Assembly (NCBI RefSeq): GCF_031583025.1
Contig: NZ_CP134062.1
Coordinates: forward strand, 558,001 to 622,000
Length of the DNA: 64,000 nt
Reading direction: 5' to 3'
Source of the DNA: Mycobacterium sp. Z3061
GTDB lineage: Bacteria > Actinomycetota > Actinomycetes > Mycobacteriales > Mycobacteriaceae
The position numbers and the translations under genes are program-made. Shown here piece after piece: positions 16,520 to 25,595 of this stretch. The stretch's first letter is position 1, and every line of letters starts with the position of its first letter. The notes under the pieces were generated by a model. That model did not search any database and was not told the DNA's origin. It saw only the letters and a list, made by a program, of their open reading frames with translations.

Positions 16520-18172
16520 TTGACCGCCCAACTGGCCGGCCACCGGACGCAGGCCCATTCCGAAGCGCTCGAGCAGCCGTATCTTGCCCGCCGCCAGAAC
16601 TGGGTGAACCAGCTCGAACGGCACGCGATGATGCAGCCGGACGCGCCGGCGCTGAGGTTCCTGGGCCGCACGCTGACGTGGGCGGAGCTGCGGGGCCGCG
16701 TGACGGCGCTGGCCGGCGCGCTCAGCCGCCGTGGCGTCGGCCCCGGCGACCGGGTGATGGTGTTGATGCTCAACCGCCCCGAGTTCGTCGAGTCGGTGCT
16801 GGCCGCCAACATGTTGGGAGCGATCGCCGTCCCGCTGAACTTCCGGCTCACCCCTTCGGAGATCGCCTTCCTGGTCGAGGACAGTGGGGCTCGCGTGGTC
16901 GTCACCGAAGCGGTCCTCGCCCCGGTGGCGACGGGCGTACGGCAGATCGCTCCACTGCTGGACACGGTGGTGGTGGCAGGCAACAGTGCCGATGACGACG
17001 TCCTCTTCTATGAAGACCTTATGAATGAAGCGGGCGATGCGCCCGCCCCGGTTGACATCCCGAACGACTCCCCGGCCCTGATCATGTACACATCGGGCAC
17101 CACCGGGCGGCCCAAGGGTGCGGTGCTCACCCACGCCAACCTCACCGGTCAGACGATGACCATGCTCTACACCAGTGGCGTCGACCTCAACAACGACGTC
17201 GGCTTCATCGGTGTCCCGTTGTTCCACATCGCCGGGATCGGCAACGTGCTCTCCGGGATGCTGCTCGGCCTCCCGACCGTGATCTACCCGCTCGGCGCGT
17301 TCGAGCCCGGCCAGCTGCTCGACGTATTGGAGGCCGAGAGGGTCACCGGCATATTCCTGGTTCCCGCGCAGTGGCAGGCGGTGTGCGCGGAGCAGCAGGC
17401 AAGGCCGCGCGACCTGCGGTTGCGGGTGATGTCGTGGGGTGCCGCGCCGGCGCCAGATGTGTTGCTGCGAAAGATGTCCGAGATCTTTCCGGGCACCCAG
17501 ATCCTGGCCGCATTCGGCCAGACCGAGATGTCGCCGGTGACGTGCATGCTGCTCGGCGACGACGCCATCCGCAAGCGGGGATCGGTCGGCCGGGTGATCC
17601 CGACGGTTGCCGCACGGGTCGTCGACGACAACATGAACGACGTGCCGGTCGGAGAGGTCGGCGAGATCGTCTATCGCGCACCGACATTGATGAGTGGCTA
17701 CTGGAACAATCCGGAGGCCACCGCGGAGGCTTTCGCCGGCGGCTGGTTCCACTCCGGCGACCTGGTCCGGATGGACGCCGATGGCTACGTGTGGGTCGTG
17801 GACCGCAAGAAGGACATGATCATCTCCGGCGGCGAGAACATCTACTGCGCGGAGGTCGAGAACGTTCTGGCCGGCCATGAGCGCATCGTCGAGGTCGCGG
17901 TGATCGGCCGGGCCGATGAGCGATGGGGTGAAGTTCCGGTCGCCGTCGCCGCTGTAACGGAAGGCCACCTCCGGATCGAAGAGCTAGATGGGTACCTGAC
18001 CGAGCGGCTTGCGCGGTACAAGCACCCCAAGGCGCTCGAGATCGTGGACGCCCTGCCGCGCAACCCCGCCGGGAAGGTGCTCAAGACTGAGCTGCGTTTG
18101 CGCTACGGGGTCGGCGACGACTCCGGAAATCGTTCTGTCACAACGAAATCTGCCACCAGAGAGGAAAGCTGA
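16520..18172 (+). CDS. fadD5: fatty-acyl-CoA ligase FadD5
   Basis: The 550-residue ANL-superfamily enzyme has the AMP-binding motif MYTSGTTGRPKGAV near residue 190 and an acyl-adenylate motif AAFGQTEMSP near 330. The hinge GGWFHSGDL lies near 410 and the catalytic lysine motif NPAGKVLK near the C terminus. It activates fatty acids to acyl-CoA. It is the first gene of the mce1 operon, as in M. tuberculosis (Rv0166), and is thought to capture fatty acids brought in by Mce1. The TTG start at 16520 has a GAAGGGAAGG ribosome site upstream and gives the typical MTAQLA N terminus. The last 25 residues are poorly conserved. A 214-base gap separates it from yrbE1A. Confidence 0.95.
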   Translation: MTAQLAGHRTQAHSEALEQPYLARRQNWVNQLERHAMMQPDAPALRFLGRTLTWAELRGRVTALAGALSRRGVGPGDRVMVLMLNRPEFVESVLAANMLGAIAVPLNFRLTPSEIAFLVEDSGARVVVTEAVLAPVATGVRQIAPLLDTVVVAGNSADDDVLFYEDLMNEAGDAPAPVDIPNDSPALIMYTSGTTGRPKGAVLTHANLTGQTMTMLYTSGVDLNNDVGFIGVPLFHIAGIGNVLSGMLLGLPTVIYPLGAFEPGQLLDVLEAERVTGIFLVPAQWQAVCAEQQARPRDLRLRVMSWGAAPAPDVLLRKMSEIFPGTQILAAFGQTEMSPVTCMLLGDDAIRKRGSVGRVIPTVAARVVDDNMNDVPVGEVGEIVYRAPTLMSGYWNNPEATAEAFAGGWFHSGDLVRMDADGYVWVVDRKKDMIISGGENIYCAEVENVLAGHERIVEVAVIGRADERWGEVPVAVAAVTEGHLRIEELDGYLTERLARYKHPKALEIVDALPRNPAGKVLKTELRLRYGVGDDSGNRSVTTKSATREES

Positions 18173-18386
18173 CGAGGCCGACATGTTTGCTAGGTGCTGA
18201 CGTGATGTCAATTGTCGAGTTGCTATACACACCTGGGCGACCATCGGGTACATTCCTGTGGTCTCCGTTACTACCTGCGGGTAGGGAGCCGTTGGTCACA
18301 CACGTAGGGTCGGGGCAAGGAGGAGGCGTGCGACACCAATCGCCGCGGCGCCGCGACACGAGCGGCCCCAATGTGAAGGGGCAATC
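18173..18386 (+). other. fadD5-yrbE1A intergenic region
   Basis: This is 214 bases without a gene inside the mce1 operon. It holds a GCTATACA segment around 18221-18228 that could serve as a -10 element, and a good ribosome site GAAGGGG just before the yrbE1A GTG. In M. tuberculosis the equivalent gap has been reported to carry a second, internal mce1 promoter. No clear -35 element or hairpin is visible. Confidence 0.45.
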
Positions 18387-19190
18387 GTGACGACATCCAC
18401 TCGACCGCATCTGGTCGGATTCCTGCGCGATCGATTCGAGTCGCCACTGACTCTGATCGGCGGGTTCTTCCGGATGTGCGTGTTGACCGGCCGGGCCTTG
18501 TTCCGGCGGCCGTTTCAGTGGGGCGAGTTGGTCCTGCAGTGCTGGTTCATCATGCGGGTGGCGTTGCTGCCCACGATCATGGTGTCGATCCCGCTGACGG
18601 TGCTGCTTATTTTCACACTCAACGTGCTGCTTTCGCAGTTCGGCGCCGCCGACCTATCGGGTGCGGGAGCGGCCATTGCGGCGGTCACCCAGCTCGGTCC
18701 CTTGACCACAGTGCTGGTGGTGGCCGGCGCCGGTTCGACAGCGATCTGCGCCGATCTGGGCGCCCGCACCGTCCGTGAAGAGATCGACGCGATGGAAGTG
18801 CTCGGCATCGACCCGATCCACCGGCTGGTGGTGCCCCGGGTGATCGCGGCGACCGTGGTCGCGACGCTGCTCAACGCCCTGGTGATCACGGTGGGACTGG
18901 TTGGTGGCTACCTGTTCGGGGTGTATCTGCAGAACGTTTCCGGTGGGGCGTACCTGGCGACGCTGACCACGATCACCGGTCTGCCCGAGGTGATCATCGC
19001 GATGATCAAGGCGGCGACGTTCGGGTTGATCGCCGGGTTAGTCGGTTGCTACCGCGGGTTGACGGTGCGCGGTGGTTCCAAGGGGCTGGGCACGGCGGTC
19101 AACGAGACCGTGGTGCTGTGCGTGGTGGCCTTGTATGCGGTGAACGTCATATTGACCACGATCGGCGTTCGATTCGGGACGGGGCACTAA
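18387..19190 (+). CDS. yrbE1A: Mce1 transporter permease YrbE1A
   Basis: The 267-residue MlaE-type permease has about five membrane helices. The conserved MlaE segment GAGSTAICADLGARTVREEIDAMEVLGIDPI is near residues 118-150, and its EExDAxxxxGIDP loop should contact the ATPase (MceG, encoded elsewhere). With YrbE1B it forms the inner-membrane core of the Mce1 lipid importer. The GTG start follows a GAAGGGG ribosome site. It is separated by two bases from yrbE1B. It matches Rv0167 in length and position. Confidence 0.96.
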   Translation: MTTSTRPHLVGFLRDRFESPLTLIGGFFRMCVLTGRALFRRPFQWGELVLQCWFIMRVALLPTIMVSIPLTVLLIFTLNVLLSQFGAADLSGAGAAIAAVTQLGPLTTVLVVAGAGSTAICADLGARTVREEIDAMEVLGIDPIHRLVVPRVIAATVVATLLNALVITVGLVGGYLFGVYLQNVSGGAYLATLTTITGLPEVIIAMIKAATFGLIAGLVGCYRGLTVRGGSKGLGTAVNETVVLCVVALYAVNVILTTIGVRFGTGH

Positions 19191-19192
19191 CG

Positions 19193-20062
19193 ATGTCGAC
19201 AGCAGCGGTAGTCCGGTCGCGGTTCCCGCGGGCGACGGCCAACGTCAACAAGTACGCGGGTTCGGTGACCCGGGGTCTGGACGAGACCGGCCAGCTAGCC
19301 TGGTTCGTCCTGACCAGCCTGGGGCAGATCCCGCATGCGATTCATTACTACCGCAAGGAGACCCTGCGGCTGATCGCTCAGATCGGGATGGGCACCGGCG
19401 CAATGGCGGTCGTCGGCGGTACTGCCGCGATCGTCGGCTTTGTGACGTTGTCCGGCAGCTCGCTGATTGCCATCCAGGGCTTTGCCACGCTGGGCAACAT
19501 CGGTGTCGAGGCCTTCACGGGGTTCTTCTCCGCGCTGATCAACGTGCGAATCGCCGCCCCCGTGGTCACTGGAATCTCGCTGGCAGCGACGGTCGGAGCC
19601 GGCGCCACGGCCGAGCTGGGTGCAATGCGGATCAGCGAGGAAATCGACGCGCTGGAAGTGATGGGAATCAAGTCCATTTCCTACCTGACCTCCACCCGTG
19701 TGGTCGCCGGGCTGGTGGTGATCATCCCGCTCTACGCGCTGGCGATGATTATGGCTTTTCTCTCCCCACAGGTCGTTACGACGCTGTTGTACGGACAGTC
19801 GAGCGGCACCTACGAACACTACTTCCGGACCTTCCTCCGCCCCGACGACGTGTTCTGGTCATTTCTGGAGGCGATCATCATCGCGGGAATCGTGATGGTG
19901 ACCCACTGCTACTACGGGTTCAATGCCGGCGGCGGACCGGTTGGCGTCGGCGAGGCGGTCGGCCGATCGATGCGGTTTTCCCTGATCTCGGTTCAGGTGG
20001 TTGTTCTGTCCGCCGCGTTGGCGCTCTACGGCGTCAACCCCAACTTCGCATTGACGGTGTAG
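19193..20062 (+). CDS. yrbE1B: Mce1 transporter permease YrbE1B
   Basis: The 289-residue partner permease has the same MlaE motif (GAGATAELGAMRISEEIDALEVMGIKSI near residues 140-167) and about five membrane helices. It pairs with YrbE1A to form the membrane core that receives lipids from the Mce1A-F tunnel. The ATG at 19193 is two bases after the yrbE1A stop; a longer in-frame extension upstream overlaps yrbE1A and is not used. Four bases separate its stop from mce1A. Confidence 0.96.
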   Translation: MSTAAVVRSRFPRATANVNKYAGSVTRGLDETGQLAWFVLTSLGQIPHAIHYYRKETLRLIAQIGMGTGAMAVVGGTAAIVGFVTLSGSSLIAIQGFATLGNIGVEAFTGFFSALINVRIAAPVVTGISLAATVGAGATAELGAMRISEEIDALEVMGIKSISYLTSTRVVAGLVVIIPLYALAMIMAFLSPQVVTTLLYGQSSGTYEHYFRTFLRPDDVFWSFLEAIIIAGIVMVTHCYYGFNAGGGPVGVGEAVGRSMRFSLISVQVVVLSAALALYGVNPNFALTV

Positions 20063-20066
20063 CGCC

Positions 20067-21395
20067 ATGACGACTCCGGGGAAGGTCAACAAGGTCAAGA
20101 ACCCGCCGTACAAACTGATCGGCATCTCGGCCGTAGTTGTGCTGCTACTCGTGCTCACAGTCGTCTACATACAGTTTCGCGGTGATTTCACCGAGAAGGC
20201 GAAGCTGACGATGTACAGCGACCGAGCCGGGCTGGTGATGGATCCGGGCTCAAAGGTCACCTACAACGGGGTTCAGATCGGTCGGGTCGACACGATCCAG
20301 GAGATCAACCGGGACGGCAAGCCGGCCGCCAAGTTCACCTTGGATATCTATCCGGAATTCCTCGGCGCTAATGGGGTGGTTCCGGAGAACGTCGACGCGC
20401 AGATCAAAGCGACGACGGTGTTCGGCGGCAAGTACATATCGCTGACCACGCCCAAAGATGACAAAGGCGACATCATCTCGCGAGGTCATCTCCGGCCGAA
20501 CAGCGTGATCAACGCCTCCGGCGTGACGACCGAGATCAACACCCTGTTCCAGACTCTGACCTCGATCTCGGAGAAGGTCGACCCGGTCAAGCTGAACCTG
20601 ACACTGAGTGCCGCCGCGCAGTCCCTGACCGGACTGGGCGACCGCTTCGGCCAGTCGATCGTCAACGGCAACGCCATCCTCGACGACGTCAACCCGCAGA
20701 TGCCGCAGGCCCGCCGCGACATCCAGCAGCTGGCCGCCCTCGGCGACGTGTACGCGAACGCCGCGCCGGACCTGATCGACTTCCTGAACAATTCGGTGCC
20801 GACAGCCCGCAGTATCAACGCCCAGCAGAAGGACCTGGACCAGGCGCTGCTGGCGGCCGCCGGGTTCGGCAACACCGGCGCGGACATCTTCGAGCGCGGC
20901 GGGCCGTACCTGGCCCGCGGAGCCGCCGACCTGGTGCCCACCGCGCAGTTGCTCGACACCTACAGCCCGGAGCTGTACTGCACGCTGCACAACTACCACG
21001 ACATCGAGCCCAAGGCCTACCAGTTCCTGGGTGGCAACGGCTATTCGCTGAACAGCCACTCCCAGATCCTGTCCGCCCTGGGCCTGATGCTTAACCCCGT
21101 ATCGCTGGTTCCGCTACTGCTCTCGCAGGTCGGCGGGCTGGCTGCCGGAGTGATCGGTGGCGCGCCGAACCCCTACACCTACCCGGAGAACCTGCCGCGG
21201 GTGAACGCCCACGGTGGACCGGGCGGGGCACCGGGTTGCTGGCAGCAGATCACCCGGCAACTGTGGCCGGCGCCGGAACTGGTGATGGACACCGGCAACA
21301 GCCTTGCGCCTTATAACCACTTGGAGGTCGGGTCGCCCTTTGTGAACGAGTACGTCTGGGGCCGTCAGGTAGGGGATAACACGATCAACCCATGA
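20067..21395 (+). CDS. mce1A: Mce-family lipid transport protein Mce1A
   Basis: The 442-residue protein has an N-terminal membrane helix (about residues 15-38), an MCE/MlaD domain (about 42-120, with SDRAGLVMDPGSKVTYNGVQIGRV), a long helical stretch and a C-terminal tail. MCE subunits form a hexameric periplasmic tunnel that carries fatty acids from the outer envelope to the YrbE permease. The tail carries paired cysteines near residues 310 and 390. It overlaps mce1B by four bases. It corresponds to Rv0169, the founding mycobacterial cell-entry protein, and is close to its length (454 in M. tuberculosis). Confidence 0.96.
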   Translation: MTTPGKVNKVKNPPYKLIGISAVVVLLLVLTVVYIQFRGDFTEKAKLTMYSDRAGLVMDPGSKVTYNGVQIGRVDTIQEINRDGKPAAKFTLDIYPEFLGANGVVPENVDAQIKATTVFGGKYISLTTPKDDKGDIISRGHLRPNSVINASGVTTEINTLFQTLTSISEKVDPVKLNLTLSAAAQSLTGLGDRFGQSIVNGNAILDDVNPQMPQARRDIQQLAALGDVYANAAPDLIDFLNNSVPTARSINAQQKDLDQALLAAAGFGNTGADIFERGGPYLARGAADLVPTAQLLDTYSPELYCTLHNYHDIEPKAYQFLGGNGYSLNSHSQILSALGLMLNPVSLVPLLLSQVGGLAAGVIGGAPNPYTYPENLPRVNAHGGPGGAPGCWQQITRQLWPAPELVMDTGNSLAPYNHLEVGSPFVNEYVWGRQVGDNTINP

Positions 21396-22432
21396 AAATC
21401 ACCGGAACTCTCGTCAAGCTCAGCGTCTTCGCTGTGGTGCTGCTGATGTTCAGCATCATGATCATCATCGTGTTCGGTCAGATCCGCTTCGACCGGACCA
21501 ACTCCTACTCCGCCGAGTTCAGCAATGTCAGCGGGTTGCGCGCCGGCCAGTTCGTGCGCGCATCCGGAGTGGAGATCGGCAAGGTCAAGGACCTGCAACT
21601 GATCGACGGCGGCAAGCGGGTGCGGGTCAACTTCGACGTTGACCGCTCGATTCCGCTGTACCAGTCCACGACCGCGTCGATCCGCTACCTCGACCTGATC
21701 GGCAACCGCTACCTGGAGCTCAAGCGCGGTGAGGGCGACGGTCAGGACAAGGTCATGCAGCCGGGCGGATTCATCCCGATGGCGCGCACCACGCCTGCGC
21801 TGGACCTCGACGCACTGATCGGTGGCTTCAAGCCGATCTTCCGGGCGTTGAACCCGGACAAGGTCAATACCATCGCCTCGGCGCTGATCACCGTGTTCCA
21901 GGGCCAAGGGGGCACGATCAACGACATCCTGCAGCAAACCGCGCAGGTCACCTCGCAGTTGGGCGAGCGGGACCAGGCGATCGGCGAGGTGGTCACGAAC
22001 CTCAACAAGGTGCTGGACACCACCGTCCGTCACCGCAAGGACTTCGATCAGACCGTCAACAACCTGGAGGTGCTCATCACCGGGTTGAAGGACCACGGCG
22101 ATTCCCTGGCCGGCGGGACGGCGAACATCAGTAACGCCGCCGGCACGGTGGCCGACCTGCTGAGCGAGGACCGGGCGCTGCTGCACAAGGCGATCAACTA
22201 CCTCGACACCGTCCAGCAGCCGTTGATCGACCAGCGGGAGCAGCTCAGCGACTTCCTGCACAAGGTGCCCTCCGCGCTGAACTCGATCGGCCGCGCCATC
22301 GGCTCCTACGGCGACTTCGTGAACTTCTACTCCTGCGACATCAGCCTCCGGATCAACGGTCTGCAGGCTGGTGGGCCGGTTCGCACCGTCCGCCTCTTCC
22401 ACCAGCCGACCGGGAGGTGCGCGCCGCAATGA
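21392..22432 (+). CDS. mce1B: Mce-family lipid transport protein Mce1B
   Basis: The 346-residue protein has an N-terminal membrane helix (residues 8-30). An MCE domain follows (about 36-115, including SNVSGLRAGQFVRASGVEIGKV), then long coiled-coil-prone helices (130-300) that build the tunnel needle. It lacks the proline-rich tail seen in Mce1C and Mce1D and ends in a short segment with RPTGRC-type residues. The ATG start overlaps the mce1A stop and its TGA overlaps the mce1C ATG (ATGA). Subunit of the Mce1 fatty-acid importer; Rv0170 equivalent. Confidence 0.95.
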   Translation: MKITGTLVKLSVFAVVLLMFSIMIIIVFGQIRFDRTNSYSAEFSNVSGLRAGQFVRASGVEIGKVKDLQLIDGGKRVRVNFDVDRSIPLYQSTTASIRYLDLIGNRYLELKRGEGDGQDKVMQPGGFIPMARTTPALDLDALIGGFKPIFRALNPDKVNTIASALITVFQGQGGTINDILQQTAQVTSQLGERDQAIGEVVTNLNKVLDTTVRHRKDFDQTVNNLEVLITGLKDHGDSLAGGTANISNAAGTVADLLSEDRALLHKAINYLDTVQQPLIDQREQLSDFLHKVPSALNSIGRAIGSYGDFVNFYSCDISLRINGLQAGGPVRTVRLFHQPTGRCAPQ

Positions 22433-23991
22433 GAACGCTGGAACCGCCCAACCGCCTCAAGATCGGACTCATGGGCATCCTGGTGACGCTGCTGGTCATC
22501 GGGGTGGGTCAGAGCTTCACCAGTGTCCCGATGTTGATGGCCAAGCCCAGCTACTACGGGCAGTTCACCGACACCGGTGGCCTCAACAAGGGTGACAAGG
22601 TCCGCATCGCGGGCATGGATGTCGGCAAGGTCGAGGCCATCAGCATCGACGGCGACCACATCCTGATGAAGTTCTCCATCGGCACCGAAAGCATCGGCAC
22701 CGAGAGCCGGCTGAATATCCGCACCGACACGCTGCTGGGCAAGAAGGTCCTCGAGATCGAGGCCCGCGGAAACCAGCCGCTGCGGCCGAACGGCACCTTG
22801 CCGCTGGGCCAGAGCACCACGCCGTACCAGATCTACGACGCGTTCCTCGACGTCACCAAGGCGGCCACCGGCTGGGACATCGACACGGTCAAGAAGTCGC
22901 TGCACGTGCTGTCGGAGACGATCGACCAGACCTACCCGCAGCTGAGCCCCGCACTCGATGGCGTGGCGAAGTTCTCCGACACCATCGGCAAGCGCGACGA
23001 GGAGATCAAGCATCTGCTGGCCCAGGCCAACCAGGTGGCCAGCGTGCTGGGTGACCGCAGCCAGCAGGTGGACCGGTTGCTGGTCAACGCCAAGACGCTG
23101 TTGGCTGCCTTCAACGAGCGCGGCCGCGCCATCGACGCACTGCTGGGCAACGTCGCCGCCTTCTCGACGCAGGTCCAGGGCCTCATCAATGACAACCCCA
23201 ACCTGAACCACGTGCTCGAGCAGCTGCGTACCGTCAGCGACCTGCTGGTCGAGCGCAAGGACGACCTGGCCAACGGCCTGCTGATGGTCGGCGGGTTCCT
23301 GCCGTCGCTCAACGAGTCGATCGCCTCCGGACCGTTCTTCAAGGTGGTCATCCACAACCTGGTCCCCGGGCAGATCATCCAGCCTTTCATCGATGCCGCG
23401 TTCAAGAAGCGCGGTCTGAGCCCCGAGGACTTCTGGCGTAGCGCCGGGCTGCCGGCCTACCGGTTCCCGGACCCCAACGGCACCCGGTTCCCCAACGGCG
23501 CCCCGCCGCCGGGACCGCTGGTCCTGGAAGGCACCCCGGAGCACCCGGGTCCGGCCGTGCCCCCCGGCTCGCCGTGCTCGTACACCCCGGCCGCCGACGG
23601 CATCCCCAGCCCGGCCAACCCGTTGCCGTGTGCGGGTACCGCGATCGGTCCCTTCGGTGGTCCGGGTTTCCCGGCGCCGCTGGACGTTCAGGTGTCACCG
23701 CCGAACCCGAACGGGGTGCAGGACGTGCCGGGTATCCCGATCGCCGGACGGCCGGGTGAGCCGGCCCCGAACGCACCGGGTACGCCGGTTCCGTTGCCGC
23801 CCAACGCCCCGCCGGGGGCTCGCACCGAGCCGCTGGGACCGGCTGGGCCGGTGGCGCCACCATCGACATTCGCACCGGGGCTCCCCCCGGGTCCGCCGGC
23901 CCCGCCGGGGCCGGGGAACCAGTTACCGGCACCGTTCATCAACCCGGGTGGTTCGGGCGGTAGCGGCGCAGCGGGAGGTAGCCAGAATTGA
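22429..23991 (+). CDS. mce1C: Mce-family lipid transport protein Mce1C
   Basis: The 520-residue protein has an N-terminal membrane helix, an MCE domain (about 38-118, FTDTGGLNKGDKVRIAGMDVGKV) and tunnel helices to about residue 330. The last 170 residues are a proline/glycine-rich, probably extracellular tail. The ATG at 22429 was chosen because it overlaps the upstream stop in ATGA form; a slightly longer start adds only four residues. It overlaps mce1D by four bases. Subunit of the Mce1 complex; Rv0171 equivalent. Confidence 0.95.
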   Translation: MRTLEPPNRLKIGLMGILVTLLVIGVGQSFTSVPMLMAKPSYYGQFTDTGGLNKGDKVRIAGMDVGKVEAISIDGDHILMKFSIGTESIGTESRLNIRTDTLLGKKVLEIEARGNQPLRPNGTLPLGQSTTPYQIYDAFLDVTKAATGWDIDTVKKSLHVLSETIDQTYPQLSPALDGVAKFSDTIGKRDEEIKHLLAQANQVASVLGDRSQQVDRLLVNAKTLLAAFNERGRAIDALLGNVAAFSTQVQGLINDNPNLNHVLEQLRTVSDLLVERKDDLANGLLMVGGFLPSLNESIASGPFFKVVIHNLVPGQIIQPFIDAAFKKRGLSPEDFWRSAGLPAYRFPDPNGTRFPNGAPPPGPLVLEGTPEHPGPAVPPGSPCSYTPAADGIPSPANPLPCAGTAIGPFGGPGFPAPLDVQVSPPNPNGVQDVPGIPIAGRPGEPAPNAPGTPVPLPPNAPPGARTEPLGPAGPVAPPSTFAPGLPPGPPAPPGPGNQLPAPFINPGGSGGSGAAGGSQN

Positions 23992-25595
23992 GCACCATCT
24001 TTGATATCCGCAACATCCGGCTGCCGAGGATGTCCCGGGCCACGGTCATCATCGGGACGCTGATCGTGGTGCTGGCTCTCGTCGCCGCGTTCGTCGGCTG
24101 GCAGCTGTACAAGAAGCTGACGAACAATTACGTCACCGCGTATTTCTCGGCCGCCAACGCCCTCTACGCCGGAGACAAGGTCCAGATCATGGGCCTCAAG
24201 GTGGGCTTGATCGACAAGATCGAACCGGCCGGCGACAAGATGAAGGTCACCTTCCACTACGAGAACCAGTACAAGGTCCCGGCCAACGCCTCCGCGGTGA
24301 TCCTCAACCCGACCCTGGTGGCATCCCGGGCCATTCAACTCGAGCCGCCGTACAAGGGCGGCCCGGTGCTGGCCAACAATGCGGTCATCCCGATGGAGCG
24401 CACCCAGGTGCCGGTCGAGTGGGACGAGCTGCGTAACAGCATCACCAACATCATCTCGAAGCTCGGTCCTACCGAAGCGCAGCCGACCGGGCCGTTCGGT
24501 GAGGTGATCAACTCGTTCGCCAACGGCCTGGAGGGCAAGGGCAAGCAGCTCAACACCACGCTGGACAGCCTGTCGCGGGCGCTGACGGCGCTCAACGAAG
24601 GTCGCGGCGACTTCTTCGCGGTGGTCAAGAGCCTGGCGCTGTTCGTCAACGCGCTGCACCAGGACGACAAGCAGTTCGTCGCGCTCAACCAGAACCTCGC
24701 GGACGTCACGGGCCGGCTCGCCAGCTCGGACCAGGCGCTGGCCAGCGCGCTGCGGCAGCTCGACAGCCTGCTCACCACGGTGAGGCCGTTCCTGGACAAG
24801 AACCGCGAGGTGCTGACCCACGACGTCAACAACCTGGCGACGGTGACCAATACGTTGCTGCAGCCAGAGCCGTTGAACGGGCTGGAGACGGCGTTGCACG
24901 TGCTGCCGACGGCGGCCGCCAACGTCAACCAGATCTACCACCCGGCTCACGGTTCGGTGGTCGCCGTTCCGGAGATCACCAGCTTCGCCAACCCGATGCA
25001 GTTCATCTGCAGCTCGGTGCAGGCCGGCAGCCGACTGGGATACCAGGAATCCGCTGAACTGTGCGCTCAGTACCTGGCGCCGGTGCTGGACGCGATCAAG
25101 TTCAACTACTTCCCGTTTGGGTTGAACGCGTTCAACACCGCAGAGATCCTGCCGAAGCACGTCGCGTATTCCGAGCCGCGGTTGCAGCCGCCGCCGGGAT
25201 ACAAGGACACGACCGTGCCCGGCATCTGGGTGCCGGACACCCCGACGTCGCACAAGAACACCCAGCAGGGCTGGATCGTGGCGCCGGGCATGCAGGGTCA
25301 GCAGGTCGGTCCGATCACCGCAGGTCTGATGACCCCCGAGTCGCTGGCCGAACTGATGGGTGGACCCGACATTCAGCCGGTTCAGTCCACCCTGCAGACT
25401 CCGCCGGGACCGCCCAACGCGTACGACGAGTACCCGGTGCTGCCGCCCGTCGGCCTGCAGGCGCAGGTACCGGTGCCGCCACCGCCGCCTGGACCCGGGG
25501 TGATCCCGGGACCGGTCGCTCCGGTGCCCGGTTACCCGGGTCCGGCCGCCGCGGTCGGCGCACCGCTGCCAGCTGAGGTAGGAGGGGGTCAGTGA
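23988..25595 (+). CDS. mce1D: Mce-family lipid transport protein Mce1D
   Basis: The 535-residue protein has an N-terminal membrane helix (residues 15-38), an MCE domain (about 45-125, SAANALYAGDKVQIMGLKVGLI) and tunnel helices to about 300. A long C-terminal region follows, proline-rich in the last 90 residues. The TTG start overlaps the mce1C stop by four bases and has AGGAGGT-like purines upstream. Its stop overlaps the lprK GTG. Subunit of the Mce1 complex; Rv0172 equivalent. Confidence 0.95.
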   Translation: MSTIFDIRNIRLPRMSRATVIIGTLIVVLALVAAFVGWQLYKKLTNNYVTAYFSAANALYAGDKVQIMGLKVGLIDKIEPAGDKMKVTFHYENQYKVPANASAVILNPTLVASRAIQLEPPYKGGPVLANNAVIPMERTQVPVEWDELRNSITNIISKLGPTEAQPTGPFGEVINSFANGLEGKGKQLNTTLDSLSRALTALNEGRGDFFAVVKSLALFVNALHQDDKQFVALNQNLADVTGRLASSDQALASALRQLDSLLTTVRPFLDKNREVLTHDVNNLATVTNTLLQPEPLNGLETALHVLPTAAANVNQIYHPAHGSVVAVPEITSFANPMQFICSSVQAGSRLGYQESAELCAQYLAPVLDAIKFNYFPFGLNAFNTAEILPKHVAYSEPRLQPPPGYKDTTVPGIWVPDTPTSHKNTQQGWIVAPGMQGQQVGPITAGLMTPESLAELMGGPDIQPVQSTLQTPPGPPNAYDEYPVLPPVGLQAQVPVPPPPPGPGVIPGPVAPVPGYPGPAAAVGAPLPAEVGGGQ